NCBI RefSeq assembly: GCF_002813455.1
Contig: NZ_PHHE01000001.1
Span: 3,523,001-3,587,000, forward strand
Source of the DNA: Pseudomonas baetica
Lineage (GTDB): Bacteria; Pseudomonadota; Gammaproteobacteria; Pseudomonadales; Pseudomonadaceae
Length of the DNA stretch: 64,000 nt
Direction of reading: 5' to 3'
The notes beneath the pieces were generated by a model, which was given only the letters and a program-made list of their open reading frames with translations, did not search any database and was not told the DNA's origin. Of the stretch, positions 36,259 to 44,619 are shown one piece after another. The position numbers and the translations under genes are program-made. Position 1 is the first letter of the stretch. Every line of letters begins with the position of its first letter.

Positions 36259-36534
36259 ATGCGTAAACCAGAACTCGCCGCTGCAATCGCTGAAAAAGCA
36301 GATCTGACCAAAGAACAGGCCAACCGCGTGCTCAACGCCGTTCTCGAAGAAATCACTGGCGCTCTGCACCGCAAGGACAGCGTCACGCTGGTGGGCTTCG
36401 GCACCTTCCTGCAACGCCACCGCGGCGCCCGTACCGGCAAAAACCCGCAAACCGGTGAGCCGGTGAAAATCAAGGCCAGCAACACCGTTGCGTTCAAGCC
36501 AGGCAAGTCGTTGAAAGACAGCGTTAATCCTTAA
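36259..36534 (+). CDS. hupA: HU-family nucleoid protein (91 aa)
   Basis: Histone-like DNA-bending protein. It shows the HU pattern: MRKPELAAAIAEKADLTKEQ (helical N-terminus), VGFGTFLQRHRGARTGKNPQTGE (the DNA-grasping arm with the PQTGE tip) and NTVAFKPGKSLKDSV. Length is typical. It is preceded by AAGGGGC. I use the name of the Pseudomonas homologue in this neighbourhood; HU versus IHF is settled by the HU-type arm, but which HU copy it is rests on position. Confidence 0.9.
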   Translation: MRKPELAAAIAEKADLTKEQANRVLNAVLEEITGALHRKDSVTLVGFGTFLQRHRGARTGKNPQTGEPVKIKASNTVAFKPGKSLKDSVNP

Positions 36535-36575
36535 TTGCGGCGAACTCCTCGAATAGCGGGGAGAACCGCAAAAAA

Positions 36576-36613
36576 ATGGGCACACCGATTGCAGTCGGGT
36601 GCCCATTTTTTTT
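36576..36613. terminator. Bidirectional intrinsic terminator
   Basis: ATGGGCAC... / ...GTGCCCAT arms (with cCG / CGg continuing inward), preceded by six A and followed by at least seven T. It serves both the HU gene and the convergent gene at 36630. Confidence 0.9.
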
Positions 36614-36629
36614 GTGGCGGTAAATCGGG

Positions 36630-36986
36630 TTACTGACGTCGAAAGCAGGCTTTGCCGTTGCCGAAGTCCACGGCCAGGCAATTTGGCTCAATCGCCAGTT
36701 GCAAATCCTGGAAGAGGGCGGACAAATCGTTGCTGGACGCAGGTTTGGTTTCGCTTTTGAGCGTCAGTGTCTGGTTGTCCACTCGCCAGGTGCCTTTGGC
36801 AAAACCGTCGGCACTCCCATACGCCACGCCCGCGTCAAAGGTGCCGTCCTTGCGCAGCAGCAATTCAGCGCCCATTTCCATTGCGCCAACCAAGTAGTAA
36901 TGGCCGTCCAGTGACGGGGTGTCCGCTGACGCTTGGGTGATTGGCAGCCAAATAAGTGCTGCGAAAAATATGGCTTTCAATTCCAT
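36630..36986 (-). CDS. Small secreted protein of unknown function (118 aa)
   Basis: Signal peptide MELKAIFFAALIWLPITQASA, then about 97 residues with beta-strand features (HYYLVGAMEMGAELLLRKDG, TWRVDNQTLTLKSE) and two cysteines near the end that may pair. I do not recognise a family. ATG 36986 follows AAGGAG at good spacing. It lies between HU and the lipase gene on the lipase strand, with a 95-bp gap, so it could belong to the type VI effector module or be independent. Confidence 0.65.
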   Translation of the reverse strand: MELKAIFFAALIWLPITQASADTPSLDGHYYLVGAMEMGAELLLRKDGTFDAGVAYGSADGFAKGTWRVDNQTLTLKSETKPASSNDLSALFQDLQLAIEPNCLAVDFGNGKACFRRQ

Positions 36987-37081
36987 GAGGTGACGCTCCT
37001 TACCAGCCTTTGTAGAGGGTGCCGATTCTTTTGGCACTGGATTCTGGCATAGCCAAGGTTTGCCCGCGCGTTGTTTAGCCA

Positions 37082-39418
37082 CTACGCAATCGAATCGATG
37101 TCCAGCTGAAACGGGGCGCCAACAGCATGCCCGCCGGTTATCGCGGCGAGGGCGGCATCGTGGTCTTCGGCGGCTGGCGGAATCATCGCCAGTTGTTCCT
37201 GAACGAGGTTTTCCGGGTGCGCGTTCCAGCGCAGCAGGTTTTCCTGCACCCACTCGGGCTGGTCGGCATAGCTGCCGTAGACGTCGGCTTCGGTGACTCG
37301 CTGGCCGTGCAAGGCGACCAGTCGAGCCTGGGTGGTTTTGATCTTGTTTATTTCATTGTTGAGAACCGTGGTCTTGTGATTTCTTTCCTCGTGGCGGACA
37401 TAGGCGCTGGGGTGAGCCTGGATCTCGCGCTCAACGGCACGCAGTTGCTTTCTGATATTTTCCAATGCGCCGCTGACCCATTCGAACTCCCGGGGTGTGA
37501 CCAAAGAGCGTTTGAGCTGCTGCGCCTCTTGCCAGCGGCGTAGGCTTGCCCAGCAGCCGGGGATGTAGCTGCCGACCATCGAGTGATAGCCTGCCGCGAA
37601 GAGCTGCTTCAGAAAAGAACCGCGCTTGGGTAAGCCATCTATATTTTTCAAGGCTTCAGCGCAGCCGTGATCGTTGATGATGCTGCAGCCCGGCTGCCAG
37701 AGAATGGATGATTGGTGTTCCTTGCCAAACACCACTGGCATGAAATGGCGCAGTGCGCCGTGATGGCCGTAATCGTCGCCAAAAAAGTTGGTCATTCCCC
37801 ACACAAGCAAGGCAAAACCGGCAGCCGGACTAATAACCAGCACTGCTCCGTTGGCGATATACATCGGCTTGGGCTTGGCATAGGTGTTCATCCAGGTAGT
37901 GGGCACGCTGGGAACAGGGTCGTTCTGGTTGACGATGCGATGGTGGATCAGCGGTTGGGCGCTATTGATGAAGGTAGCGTCACCGGCGCGAGGGGCGCCG
38001 TAGGTGTAGAGCACGATCTGCGGTAAGTACTGTGGATCGCGTCGCAGCATCTCGGACAATATCAGTGCAATTGCCCCGCCTAGGCTGTGTCCGGTAATCA
38101 GCAGTTTTTGCCCGCTGTAGAATCGCTCCAGATAACTCACCACAAACGGGTAAACCGCTTGGGCGCCGCCGTAGAAACCGCGGTGTACCTTGCCTTCTCC
38201 TTCCTCAAAAGGAACCTGATAGGCATCTCCATCACGCATGGCATCGGGTCCCAGTTCGCTGGTTCCGCGTACGCTGATCAATATCAACTCGTCGTGATGG
38301 GTGATGAAGGCTTGGGTGTCTGTGCTGTCGACCTGTTTGCGATCATCAAAAAAGTGCAGTTTGGCTGGATGTTCCTGCTCATCCCCCAAGTTCGGATCAT
38401 TCACTTCGGGGTAGAGCTTCGGATCGAACGGCACCACTTCCAGACGTTTCGAGTAAGGCACTTCCTCATACAGCGGGTAGTACTTTTTCGTTTGCACGGC
38501 ATCGACTTTCCACAGTTCATCAAACTGCGGCAGGGCATGGCCGAACCAGTTGCCGCTGCTGGGTTGCAAGGGGAAGCTCACGCTGTCTGTCTTGACCGGC
38601 TGTGTGTTCGGTTCCTGTCCAAAGTCGGAGTAACTCAGGGTCGCTATCAACGACAGTTGATAGAGGTTGAGTGCGCAGAATTCGTTGCCGGTCGACAACA
38701 TCGGGCGCAACGCCCGCATGGGGCGAACTTCCAGCACATGATGCTTGTTCGGTAGCAGGGCAATGCCTTTGGGCTTGGGCGGCGGCGGAAAAAAACCTAA
38801 CTCGACCGTGGCCAGTTCTCCCTGACTGAAGAGCGCGCTCGCGCCACTATCCGGGGTGTTTGTATCACCCTTCGCGAAAGCTCTGGTTTTGGGGGCGGAT
38901 CGCATGAGTTTGTGAACCACCATATTCGGCGGATCACTACGATGGGCAAGTGGCGGCAAGTGCGCCACATGTTTGACCAGTTCGCTCACTTCAACCTGGT
39001 AATAGGCAGCGTTGGCGGCGAGGTCTTTTGCGGGATTGGCTTGGGTGCGTACGCCTGATTTGTTGAAGAAGCGGGTCTTTTCGGCGCGGACCTGGAGTTC
39101 GGTGATGGGGAGGGGGTAATGCTCTCTTGTCCCCAAATCTTTATAGAGTGGTTCTGTTCCGTTGAACGGCTGATTGAGCTTTAGTACCACTGGGCCACAG
39201 TAATGGTCATCTACTTTTCCGGAACCTGTGGCGTCCAGTTTGCCCGTGTAGACGGTATCTTCATAATCGATGATCTCGTAGGCCAAACCGGTGTAGGGTT
39301 TGCCATCACCGAACTCGTCCACTAATTGAAAACTCGTCGAATGTCCGCGCCTTGGGCAGGCATGGATGTTCCCTTGCATAAAAGCAGCGATGCTCGGATT
39401 TAACGGTTCAATGCTCAT
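37082..39418 (-). CDS. Class-3 lipase domain protein, putative type VI effector (778 aa)
   Basis: Lipase nucleophile elbow GHSLGGAIALIL near residue 442 and a preceding oxyanion-type segment, as in Lipase_3 proteins. The N-terminal 60 residues (FQLVDEFGDGKPYTGLAYEI, then a DGxxxATGSG-type turn) look like a transthyretin-like beta domain often fused to type VI effectors. A hydrophobic segment near residue 525 (VLVISPAAGFALLVWGM) could span or touch a membrane. The C-terminal 150 residues are helical and charged. It is the last gene of a module with vgrG, a DUF4123 adaptor and two candidate immunity genes, all linked by ATGA overlaps. A phospholipase role is inferred from context; activity is untested. 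Confidence 0.75.
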   Translation of the reverse strand: MSIEPLNPSIAAFMQGNIHACPRRGHSTSFQLVDEFGDGKPYTGLAYEIIDYEDTVYTGKLDATGSGKVDDHYCGPVVLKLNQPFNGTEPLYKDLGTREHYPLPITELQVRAEKTRFFNKSGVRTQANPAKDLAANAAYYQVEVSELVKHVAHLPPLAHRSDPPNMVVHKLMRSAPKTRAFAKGDTNTPDSGASALFSQGELATVELGFFPPPPKPKGIALLPNKHHVLEVRPMRALRPMLSTGNEFCALNLYQLSLIATLSYSDFGQEPNTQPVKTDSVSFPLQPSSGNWFGHALPQFDELWKVDAVQTKKYYPLYEEVPYSKRLEVVPFDPKLYPEVNDPNLGDEQEHPAKLHFFDDRKQVDSTDTQAFITHHDELILISVRGTSELGPDAMRDGDAYQVPFEEGEGKVHRGFYGGAQAVYPFVVSYLERFYSGQKLLITGHSLGGAIALILSEMLRRDPQYLPQIVLYTYGAPRAGDATFINSAQPLIHHRIVNQNDPVPSVPTTWMNTYAKPKPMYIANGAVLVISPAAGFALLVWGMTNFFGDDYGHHGALRHFMPVVFGKEHQSSILWQPGCSIINDHGCAEALKNIDGLPKRGSFLKQLFAAGYHSMVGSYIPGCWASLRRWQEAQQLKRSLVTPREFEWVSGALENIRKQLRAVEREIQAHPSAYVRHEERNHKTTVLNNEINKIKTTQARLVALHGQRVTEADVYGSYADQPEWVQENLLRWNAHPENLVQEQLAMIPPAAEDHDAALAAITGGHAVGAPFQLDIDSIA

Positions 39419-40251
39419 GGGGTCTCATCCTTGTTTTCCGTGCAGCCGGGGTAAATGGTGCAAACGCGCTCATCCACCATTCTGAAGGTGCTGAAGTCCT
39501 TGTAATTTCCATTGCAGTAACCACGCTGATCTTCCATGCCTTCACCCAAACAGCGCTTCCAGCCACCGGGAACTTCAACCCAGGTGTCACCCCAGCCGGG
39601 CCTTTCTTCATCAGCCAACTTGATCTTCAGCCTTACGGTTATTCCCGCTAGCTGAGTCAGCGTGTACGCCGTGGAAGGGCGGCTTTGCCCAACATTGCCC
39701 CGTGCATCCATTTTTTTGCATCTCAACATTTTTATGAGGTAACGCTTGGGACTGACGGTGCGGAAGGACCACATACACTCACCGAAAAACTCAGCTGTGT
39801 CGTCATCGCTGAAAGTACCCATTTGTCGCTCAAGCAACTCCGGACGAACGGCAAATGAAGCGTAGTCATAGCTGCTGTTACTGCGTCCCGGGCCAAAAAC
39901 GCCGATGACCTTGATCTCCACATGGTTCAGCACCAGCGGGCAGTCGCTCACGGTTCTGTAAAGCGGGATTTCTGATGTGCCTTCGTATTTCATGTTGGTT
40001 TTATTGAACCCAAGCTGAGTACCTTTTCCACCCGGCACCGAGCATGTTTGATCCTTGGCGGGCACGTAGGTGGCCGTCAGGTCGTACTTGAAGTTGGGCG
40101 GAAGATCGGGAACAAAGGTGAATGTGTTCGGTTTTCCTACAGCCGAGCAACCCAATGTCAAAGCAAGGCAAGTGCTCAATGTCAGGCAATGAAGGACTCG
40201 TTTGAGGTGTGGGGAATACACCCGCGAATACGGTATTTTTTGATCCGTCAT
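39415..40251 (-). CDS. Candidate immunity lipoprotein, copy 1 (278 aa)
   Basis: Starts MTDQKIPYSRVYSPHLKRV, then a hydrophobic segment ending LTLGCSAVGKPN, a relaxed lipobox with a Cys that could be acylated. The rest (NMKYEGTSEIPLYRTVSDCP, RSNSSYDYASFAVRPELLERQ) is shared with the next gene. It overlaps the lipase gene by ATGA. A periplasmic lipoprotein next to a lipase effector fits the immunity role found in other type VI lipase pairs; this is inference from position and signal sequence. No named family recognised. Confidence 0.65.
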   Translation of the reverse strand: MTDQKIPYSRVYSPHLKRVLHCLTLSTCLALTLGCSAVGKPNTFTFVPDLPPNFKYDLTATYVPAKDQTCSVPGGKGTQLGFNKTNMKYEGTSEIPLYRTVSDCPLVLNHVEIKVIGVFGPGRSNSSYDYASFAVRPELLERQMGTFSDDDTAEFFGECMWSFRTVSPKRYLIKMLRCKKMDARGNVGQSRPSTAYTLTQLAGITVRLKIKLADEERPGWGDTWVEVPGGWKRCLGEGMEDQRGYCNGNYKDFSTFRMVDERVCTIYPGCTENKDETP

Positions 40252-41039
40252 GGTGTTGCATCCTTGTTTTCCGTACAGCCCGGGTAAATGGTGCAGATGC
40301 GTTCGTCCACCATCCTGAATGTGCTGAAGTCTCTGGAATTGCCGAAGCAGAACGCATCCTGGTCCTCAAAGGCTTTCCCCATGCAACGCTTCCAGCCGCC
40401 GGGCACTTTTACCCAAGTGTCACCAAAGGCGGGCTTTTCCCGCTCAGACAATTGGATTTTCAGAATTACCGTTTTTCCTGAAAGCTGAGTCAGCGTGTAC
40501 GCCGTGGAAGGACGGCTTCGCCCGACATTGCCCTGAGCATCCATTTTTTTGCAGGTCAGCAGTTTGATCAGGTAACGCTTCGGCCCGACGGTGCGGAAGG
40601 ACCACATGCACTCACCGAAGAATTCAGCTGTCTCGTCATTTCTGAAAGTACCCATTTGTCGTTCCAGCAACTCCGGGCGCACGGCAAATGAGGCGTAGTC
40701 ATAGCTGCTATCACTTCGTCCCGGGCCAAAAACGCCGATGACCTTGATCTCCACATGATTCAGCGCCAGCGGGCAGTCGCTTACGGTTCTGTAAAGCGGG
40801 ATTTCTGATGTGCCTTCGTATTTCATGTTGGTTTTATTGAACCCAAGCTGAGTGCCTTTTCCACCCGGCACCGAGCATGTTTGATCCTTGGAGGGCACGT
40901 AGGTGGCCGTCAGGTCGTACTTGAAGTTGGGCGGGAAGTCCGGAACAAAAGTAAAAGTGTTCGGTTTGCCCACAGCCGAACAACCCACGCTCAGCGCGAG
41001 GCAGCTGCCAAGTGCCAGAAATCGAAATGCACTTCTCAT
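40248..41039 (-). CDS. Candidate immunity lipoprotein, copy 2 (263 aa)
   Basis: Paralogue of the gene downstream. It has a cleaner signal sequence (MRSAFRFLALGSCLALSVGC, Cys-20) and is highly similar over almost the whole length, differing mainly at the N-terminus, in a short C-terminal segment (AFEDQDAFCFGNSRDF versus GMEDQRGYCNGNYKDF) and in scattered substitutions. It overlaps both neighbours by ATGA. Tandem immunity copies may neutralise variants of the same effector. Confidence 0.65.
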   Translation of the reverse strand: MRSAFRFLALGSCLALSVGCSAVGKPNTFTFVPDFPPNFKYDLTATYVPSKDQTCSVPGGKGTQLGFNKTNMKYEGTSEIPLYRTVSDCPLALNHVEIKVIGVFGPGRSDSSYDYASFAVRPELLERQMGTFRNDETAEFFGECMWSFRTVGPKRYLIKLLTCKKMDAQGNVGRSRPSTAYTLTQLSGKTVILKIQLSEREKPAFGDTWVKVPGGWKRCMGKAFEDQDAFCFGNSRDFSTFRMVDERICTIYPGCTENKDATP

Positions 41040-41884
41040 AAACGGGCCTCCCCCTGCCTATACAGCACCTGCTGATACACACGCTCAAAATGCACCGCCG
41101 GCTCTTCTCCAGGTTTTGGCAACCACGACTTGGGCAATAGATACCCTGGCATCTGCAAACTCTGGGTCAGCAAGAAATGCACTTGCTCCGGTGCTTGCCA
41201 GCCCCACAGGCGAGTCCGCTGGATTTGCCCCCACAACCAGTCATCCACATCCAGTTGCTCCGCGAGTCTGGTCATCGCATCGGTGTGTTCGCCAACCAGA
41301 TAGCGCCGGGCGTTATCGAACAGCACGTTGGCGTAAACCAGCTCCGGTGTCGGGGTCTGTAGCCATGGCGGATCGGCCGGCAGTGGGTGCGTGCCGGGTT
41401 CGGGATTGTCGGCGACCCTCCATTGTTCGTCGTACCAGTAACAGACGCTGACCATAGGTCCCAGAAGTTCGGCGTACTGCTGCGGTTGCAGATGGGCCAG
41501 CGCGCGACCGAGCACGCGGTTGTCATGCACGCGGTAGATCGCCAGGTTTGGCCGCTCACCGGTCATCACGCGTTCGCGCCAGTGCGCAGCCACGGCATCG
41601 AGTTCAAAGTGGCTGGCGCTTGCCAGCCAGCCCCAATTGCGCTCGGGGGTGTCGAGCAGCGCCTGGATCGCGGGATAACCAATGGAATCAATCTGAAACA
41701 GCAGCGGCCCCGACTGTGCCAGTGCGTTTGCGGCCGTCCCTGCATACAGATTGCGATACCGCTCAACGCCCAAGTCGCCAGGCAGTGCAGTCCGTTCATC
41801 CAGCTGGCCGTCGACATCGAGCATCAGATAGAGATCGCGCCCGGCCCGATTCTGCTCGTGCAGCCATCGTTTGACCGGCGTCAT
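41036..41884 (-). CDS. DUF4123 adaptor/chaperone (282 aa)
   Basis: DUF4123 proteins act as chaperones that load effectors onto VgrG. Recognised by the N-terminal LYLMLDVDGQL, RNLYAGTAANALAQSGPLLF and ERNWGWLASA strands typical of the domain (residues about 15-120). Start ATG 41884 (MTPVKRWLHEQ) overlaps the vgrG stop by ATGA; an upstream start would extend into vgrG. It sits between vgrG and the immunity/lipase genes, which makes the lipase its probable cargo. Confidence 0.85.
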   Translation of the reverse strand: MTPVKRWLHEQNRAGRDLYLMLDVDGQLDERTALPGDLGVERYRNLYAGTAANALAQSGPLLFQIDSIGYPAIQALLDTPERNWGWLASASHFELDAVAAHWRERVMTGERPNLAIYRVHDNRVLGRALAHLQPQQYAELLGPMVSVCYWYDEQWRVADNPEPGTHPLPADPPWLQTPTPELVYANVLFDNARRYLVGEHTDAMTRLAEQLDVDDWLWGQIQRTRLWGWQAPEQVHFLLTQSLQMPGYLLPKSWLPKPGEEPAVHFERVYQQVLYRQGEARL

Positions 41885-43905
41885 GCGACTTCTCCAAGGC
41901 TGCATTGGCCCGCCAGACACGCCTCGCAGAGCGGGCAAAAATCGGCCGCCTGCTGACGGGCGTCGCTGAGGATGGACAACGGCGTGGCGATGGCGGGGAT
42001 GGTTTGGCTGGCCACAGCCTGCAATGGCTGCAACGGTGTGATGCCCGCCATGGGCGCGCCGCCCTCGACAATCGGCACGCTGCTGAAAATCCCCGCAGCG
42101 TTGATCACGATGTGATGCCCACCGGCCGTCAACGTCAGGCTCATGCCGGCATCAATCACCACATTGCTGGCGGTTACATGCGCCTGCTCACCGGCCTGAA
42201 TCACCAGTGCATCGACGGACTGACTGCTGGTGCCCCTGACTGTCAGCAGATCATCGGCATTGATCACCGTGCTACGCACGCCTTGGTGGGTGCGCAGCGC
42301 TTTGCCCTCGATGAGGGTGGTGCTGTCATTGCCCACCTGCTCGAAGCGGTCGTGTCTGATCAGGCTGCGGCTGTCGTTGAGGATCAGTTGCTCGATGTCA
42401 CGCTGGGCGCGCAGATAGATTTTCTCCTGCCCGGCACGGTCTTCGATCGACAATTCGTTGTAGCCGCCGTTGCGCGGTGAGCTCTGAGTGCGCAAGACCG
42501 TTCTGGTTTCGTTGTCGGGCAATGGGTAGGCGGTGGATGTGACCTTGTTGGGCACGCACCCGGTGATCAGCGGCCGATCCGGATCACCTTCCTGAAATGT
42601 CACGACCACTTCCATGCCGATGCGCGGGATAGTCACCGCCCCGAAACCTTCGCCAGCCCAACTGGACGCGACCCTTATCCAGCAACTGCTCTTTTCGCTG
42701 CCGAGTTCTGCCCGATCCCAGGGAAACTCGACACGAACCCTTCCGTGCTTATCGCAAAACGTGTCCCGTCCGGGCGGGCCGGTGACGCGTGCGGTCTGGC
42801 AGACCAACAACGGTTTTGCCGATGGCAGTCGAGGGCGGTAGAGCACATCCGCCGGGATGGCGCTGAAAGTGTTGCGATAGCCCTGAGTGAAGCCATCGGC
42901 AGGTTTGGCGTCGCTGCTGGCTGACTCCTCGAGTGATTGCGGTTGCTTGCCTCTGTGCTGCAGGCTCACCAGCAACCACTGGCCATTGCAGTCTTTGCGC
43001 GGATGCTCGGTCAGGTTGAACAGATAACCGCTGCGCAGCGTCGGCTGATCACTTTCGCCTTCAACCCTGTGATAGTCGCTGCGATGTCGCTCCAGCGCCT
43101 GGCGCACCTGCTGCTTACCCTGTTTTTCATTCTCCATCAGGAGGGGATAGCGATAGTCTTCCAGCGCGGGGGTGAACTCTGCCGTGAAGCGACTTTCCAG
43201 CAACAGTGCGGGGCGCTTCAGGTCATAGTCACGGCGTGTGACGGTACTGGTACGAGTATTGAAAACCATGGCGAACCGCTCGACGACCGGGTGCTCGGCG
43301 ACCATGCCAGTGCCTTGTTGATAGGGCGTCGTCCCCAGCGATGGGAAAAACACCTGATCGTCAGTGAAAACCAGCCTATGGCTGTCGGCGTAGTGCTGGT
43401 GGTGCCACGCAATACCGTCCTCGGCACACAGGCGCTGGATGAACTCAAAGTCGGATTGCCCATATTGAACGCAGTACTCGCGTTCCGTGCTGGTACTGAC
43501 ATGGAAGGTGAATACATCGCCCTGGATACCATGAAGCTGGAGTACCTGAGTGATGATCTGCGGGACCGTCAGATTCTGGAAAATCCGCTGGTCGTGGCTG
43601 AACTGCAAATAGTGCAGCGCAGGCACCAGCGTCAATTGATAGTGGGTCAGACGCTTCCCGACTTCACCCACCCGCACATCTTCAATGCGCCCATGAATAC
43701 CTTCGTTGTTAAACCCGAATTGCAGAAACGCCGGTTGACTGAGCAGACCTTCCAGATCGATATCCGCTCGTTCACTGACCAGTTCGACCCGGATGGCGTA
43801 CAGGCAGCTGATGGCTTCATCACCATCAAATGCGAGCACCTTGAAGTCGTGGCGAACTCCGGGAATCTGCAGGGTAAAAGGCGCGCAATTGCCCGTGCTG
43901 AACAT
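41881..43905 (-). CDS. vgrG: Type VI spike protein VgrG (674 aa)
   Basis: VgrG trimer forms the cell-puncturing tip of the type VI tube. The gp27/gp44-like N-terminus (FTLQIPGVRHDFKVLAFDGD) and gp5 OB-fold region (VRVEFPWDRAELGSEKSSCW, TFQEGDPDRPLITGCVPN) are clear. A repetitive beta-helix needle follows, then the short C-terminal tail CPLCEACLAGQCSLGEVA with four cysteines. No catalytic extension is fused. Start ATG 43905 has AAGGA 8 bases upstream; the longer open frame is unlikely. It heads the lipase module. Confidence 0.95.
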   Translation of the reverse strand: MFSTGNCAPFTLQIPGVRHDFKVLAFDGDEAISCLYAIRVELVSERADIDLEGLLSQPAFLQFGFNNEGIHGRIEDVRVGEVGKRLTHYQLTLVPALHYLQFSHDQRIFQNLTVPQIITQVLQLHGIQGDVFTFHVSTSTEREYCVQYGQSDFEFIQRLCAEDGIAWHHQHYADSHRLVFTDDQVFFPSLGTTPYQQGTGMVAEHPVVERFAMVFNTRTSTVTRRDYDLKRPALLLESRFTAEFTPALEDYRYPLLMENEKQGKQQVRQALERHRSDYHRVEGESDQPTLRSGYLFNLTEHPRKDCNGQWLLVSLQHRGKQPQSLEESASSDAKPADGFTQGYRNTFSAIPADVLYRPRLPSAKPLLVCQTARVTGPPGRDTFCDKHGRVRVEFPWDRAELGSEKSSCWIRVASSWAGEGFGAVTIPRIGMEVVVTFQEGDPDRPLITGCVPNKVTSTAYPLPDNETRTVLRTQSSPRNGGYNELSIEDRAGQEKIYLRAQRDIEQLILNDSRSLIRHDRFEQVGNDSTTLIEGKALRTHQGVRSTVINADDLLTVRGTSSQSVDALVIQAGEQAHVTASNVVIDAGMSLTLTAGGHHIVINAAGIFSSVPIVEGGAPMAGITPLQPLQAVASQTIPAIATPLSILSDARQQAADFCPLCEACLAGQCSLGEVA

Positions 43906-44619
43906 ACGCTTGTCCTTAAGCAAAATGAGTCGATGCGCGGTGCTCGATCGTCCCTGATCGCCACGCATAAAAAATTTACCAAGGCACGCTAGCTGCGCGG
44001 GAAATAAATTGATGTAAGAGGTATCTCTGTCATTTGTCAGAGACTTCTGGGTTGTAAGGTGTTGTATGAATTGAAGGAAAGGGCTGTAGGAAGCCACTTC
44101 GGAAGTTATTGAGTTAGCACGAATGTGCAGTGTTTACGGGGCTGTGAAAGTTTCACAAAAATACTTTGCCATCAAATTGATGGCACTTTTGCGGTTCGTC
44201 ATTGTCTTCGCTGAATTGTTCAAAGAGGCCGATGTATTTTCGGAAGTGTCCTACTTCTATTTTTTTCAAGATTTGTCATGCTTGCCGCCCTTTAATGGCG
44301 CCGGCGTCCGGCAGAATGTCGTCTCGCCGCGCAGAAGCGCTCTAGCTCAGGGTTTTGGCGGGGGAGTGAGAAATGTGGCGAATATAAATGACTATCAGGG
44401 AATCCCCTGCAACATATAGGGCGATCTCCTACAGATCCCAATGAACACTTCGTCTTGTTGTTTAATCGGATGCTTGCTAGTGGCCATCATAGTGATTACG
44501 ATGCGCCCACTTATAAGAGCACAACTCAATTGGATGAGCCGCTGCACTGCTCTTCGATACTGTCCCGCGCCGCTGTACTTCCAATAGGCGCATGACGTTA
44601 TCCAAATCAAAGGCCATGG
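43906..44619. other. 714-bp divergent intergenic region between vgrG and tssA
   Basis: A+T-richer than the flanks and without a convincing gene: short frames at 44123-44419 and 44395-44610 have no supported start or protein family. It must hold promoters for both type VI units. I see a perfect palindrome at 44167, a weaker inverted repeat (TCTCTG / CAGAGA) at 44024-44043, and a sigma-54-like site at 44530 discussed as a finding. Confidence 0.6.
44167..44185. promoter_or_regulatory. Perfect 19-bp palindrome, possible operator
   Basis: TGCCATCAA-A-TTGATGGCA, with 9-bp arms and a single central base. It lies in the divergent vgrG/tssA gap. No regulator is assigned. Confidence 0.4.

Noticed and set aside
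44281..44340. GC-rich segment checked for a sigma-54 site
   Set aside because: No GG and GC pair at the required 12-bp spacing with supporting bases.
44123..44419. 98-codon plus-strand frame in the vgrG/tssA gap
   Set aside because: No ribosome site, no recognisable protein features, and it lies in a region expected to hold promoters.
44395..44610. 71-codon minus-strand frame in the vgrG/tssA gap
   Set aside because: No supported start and no recognisable protein features.
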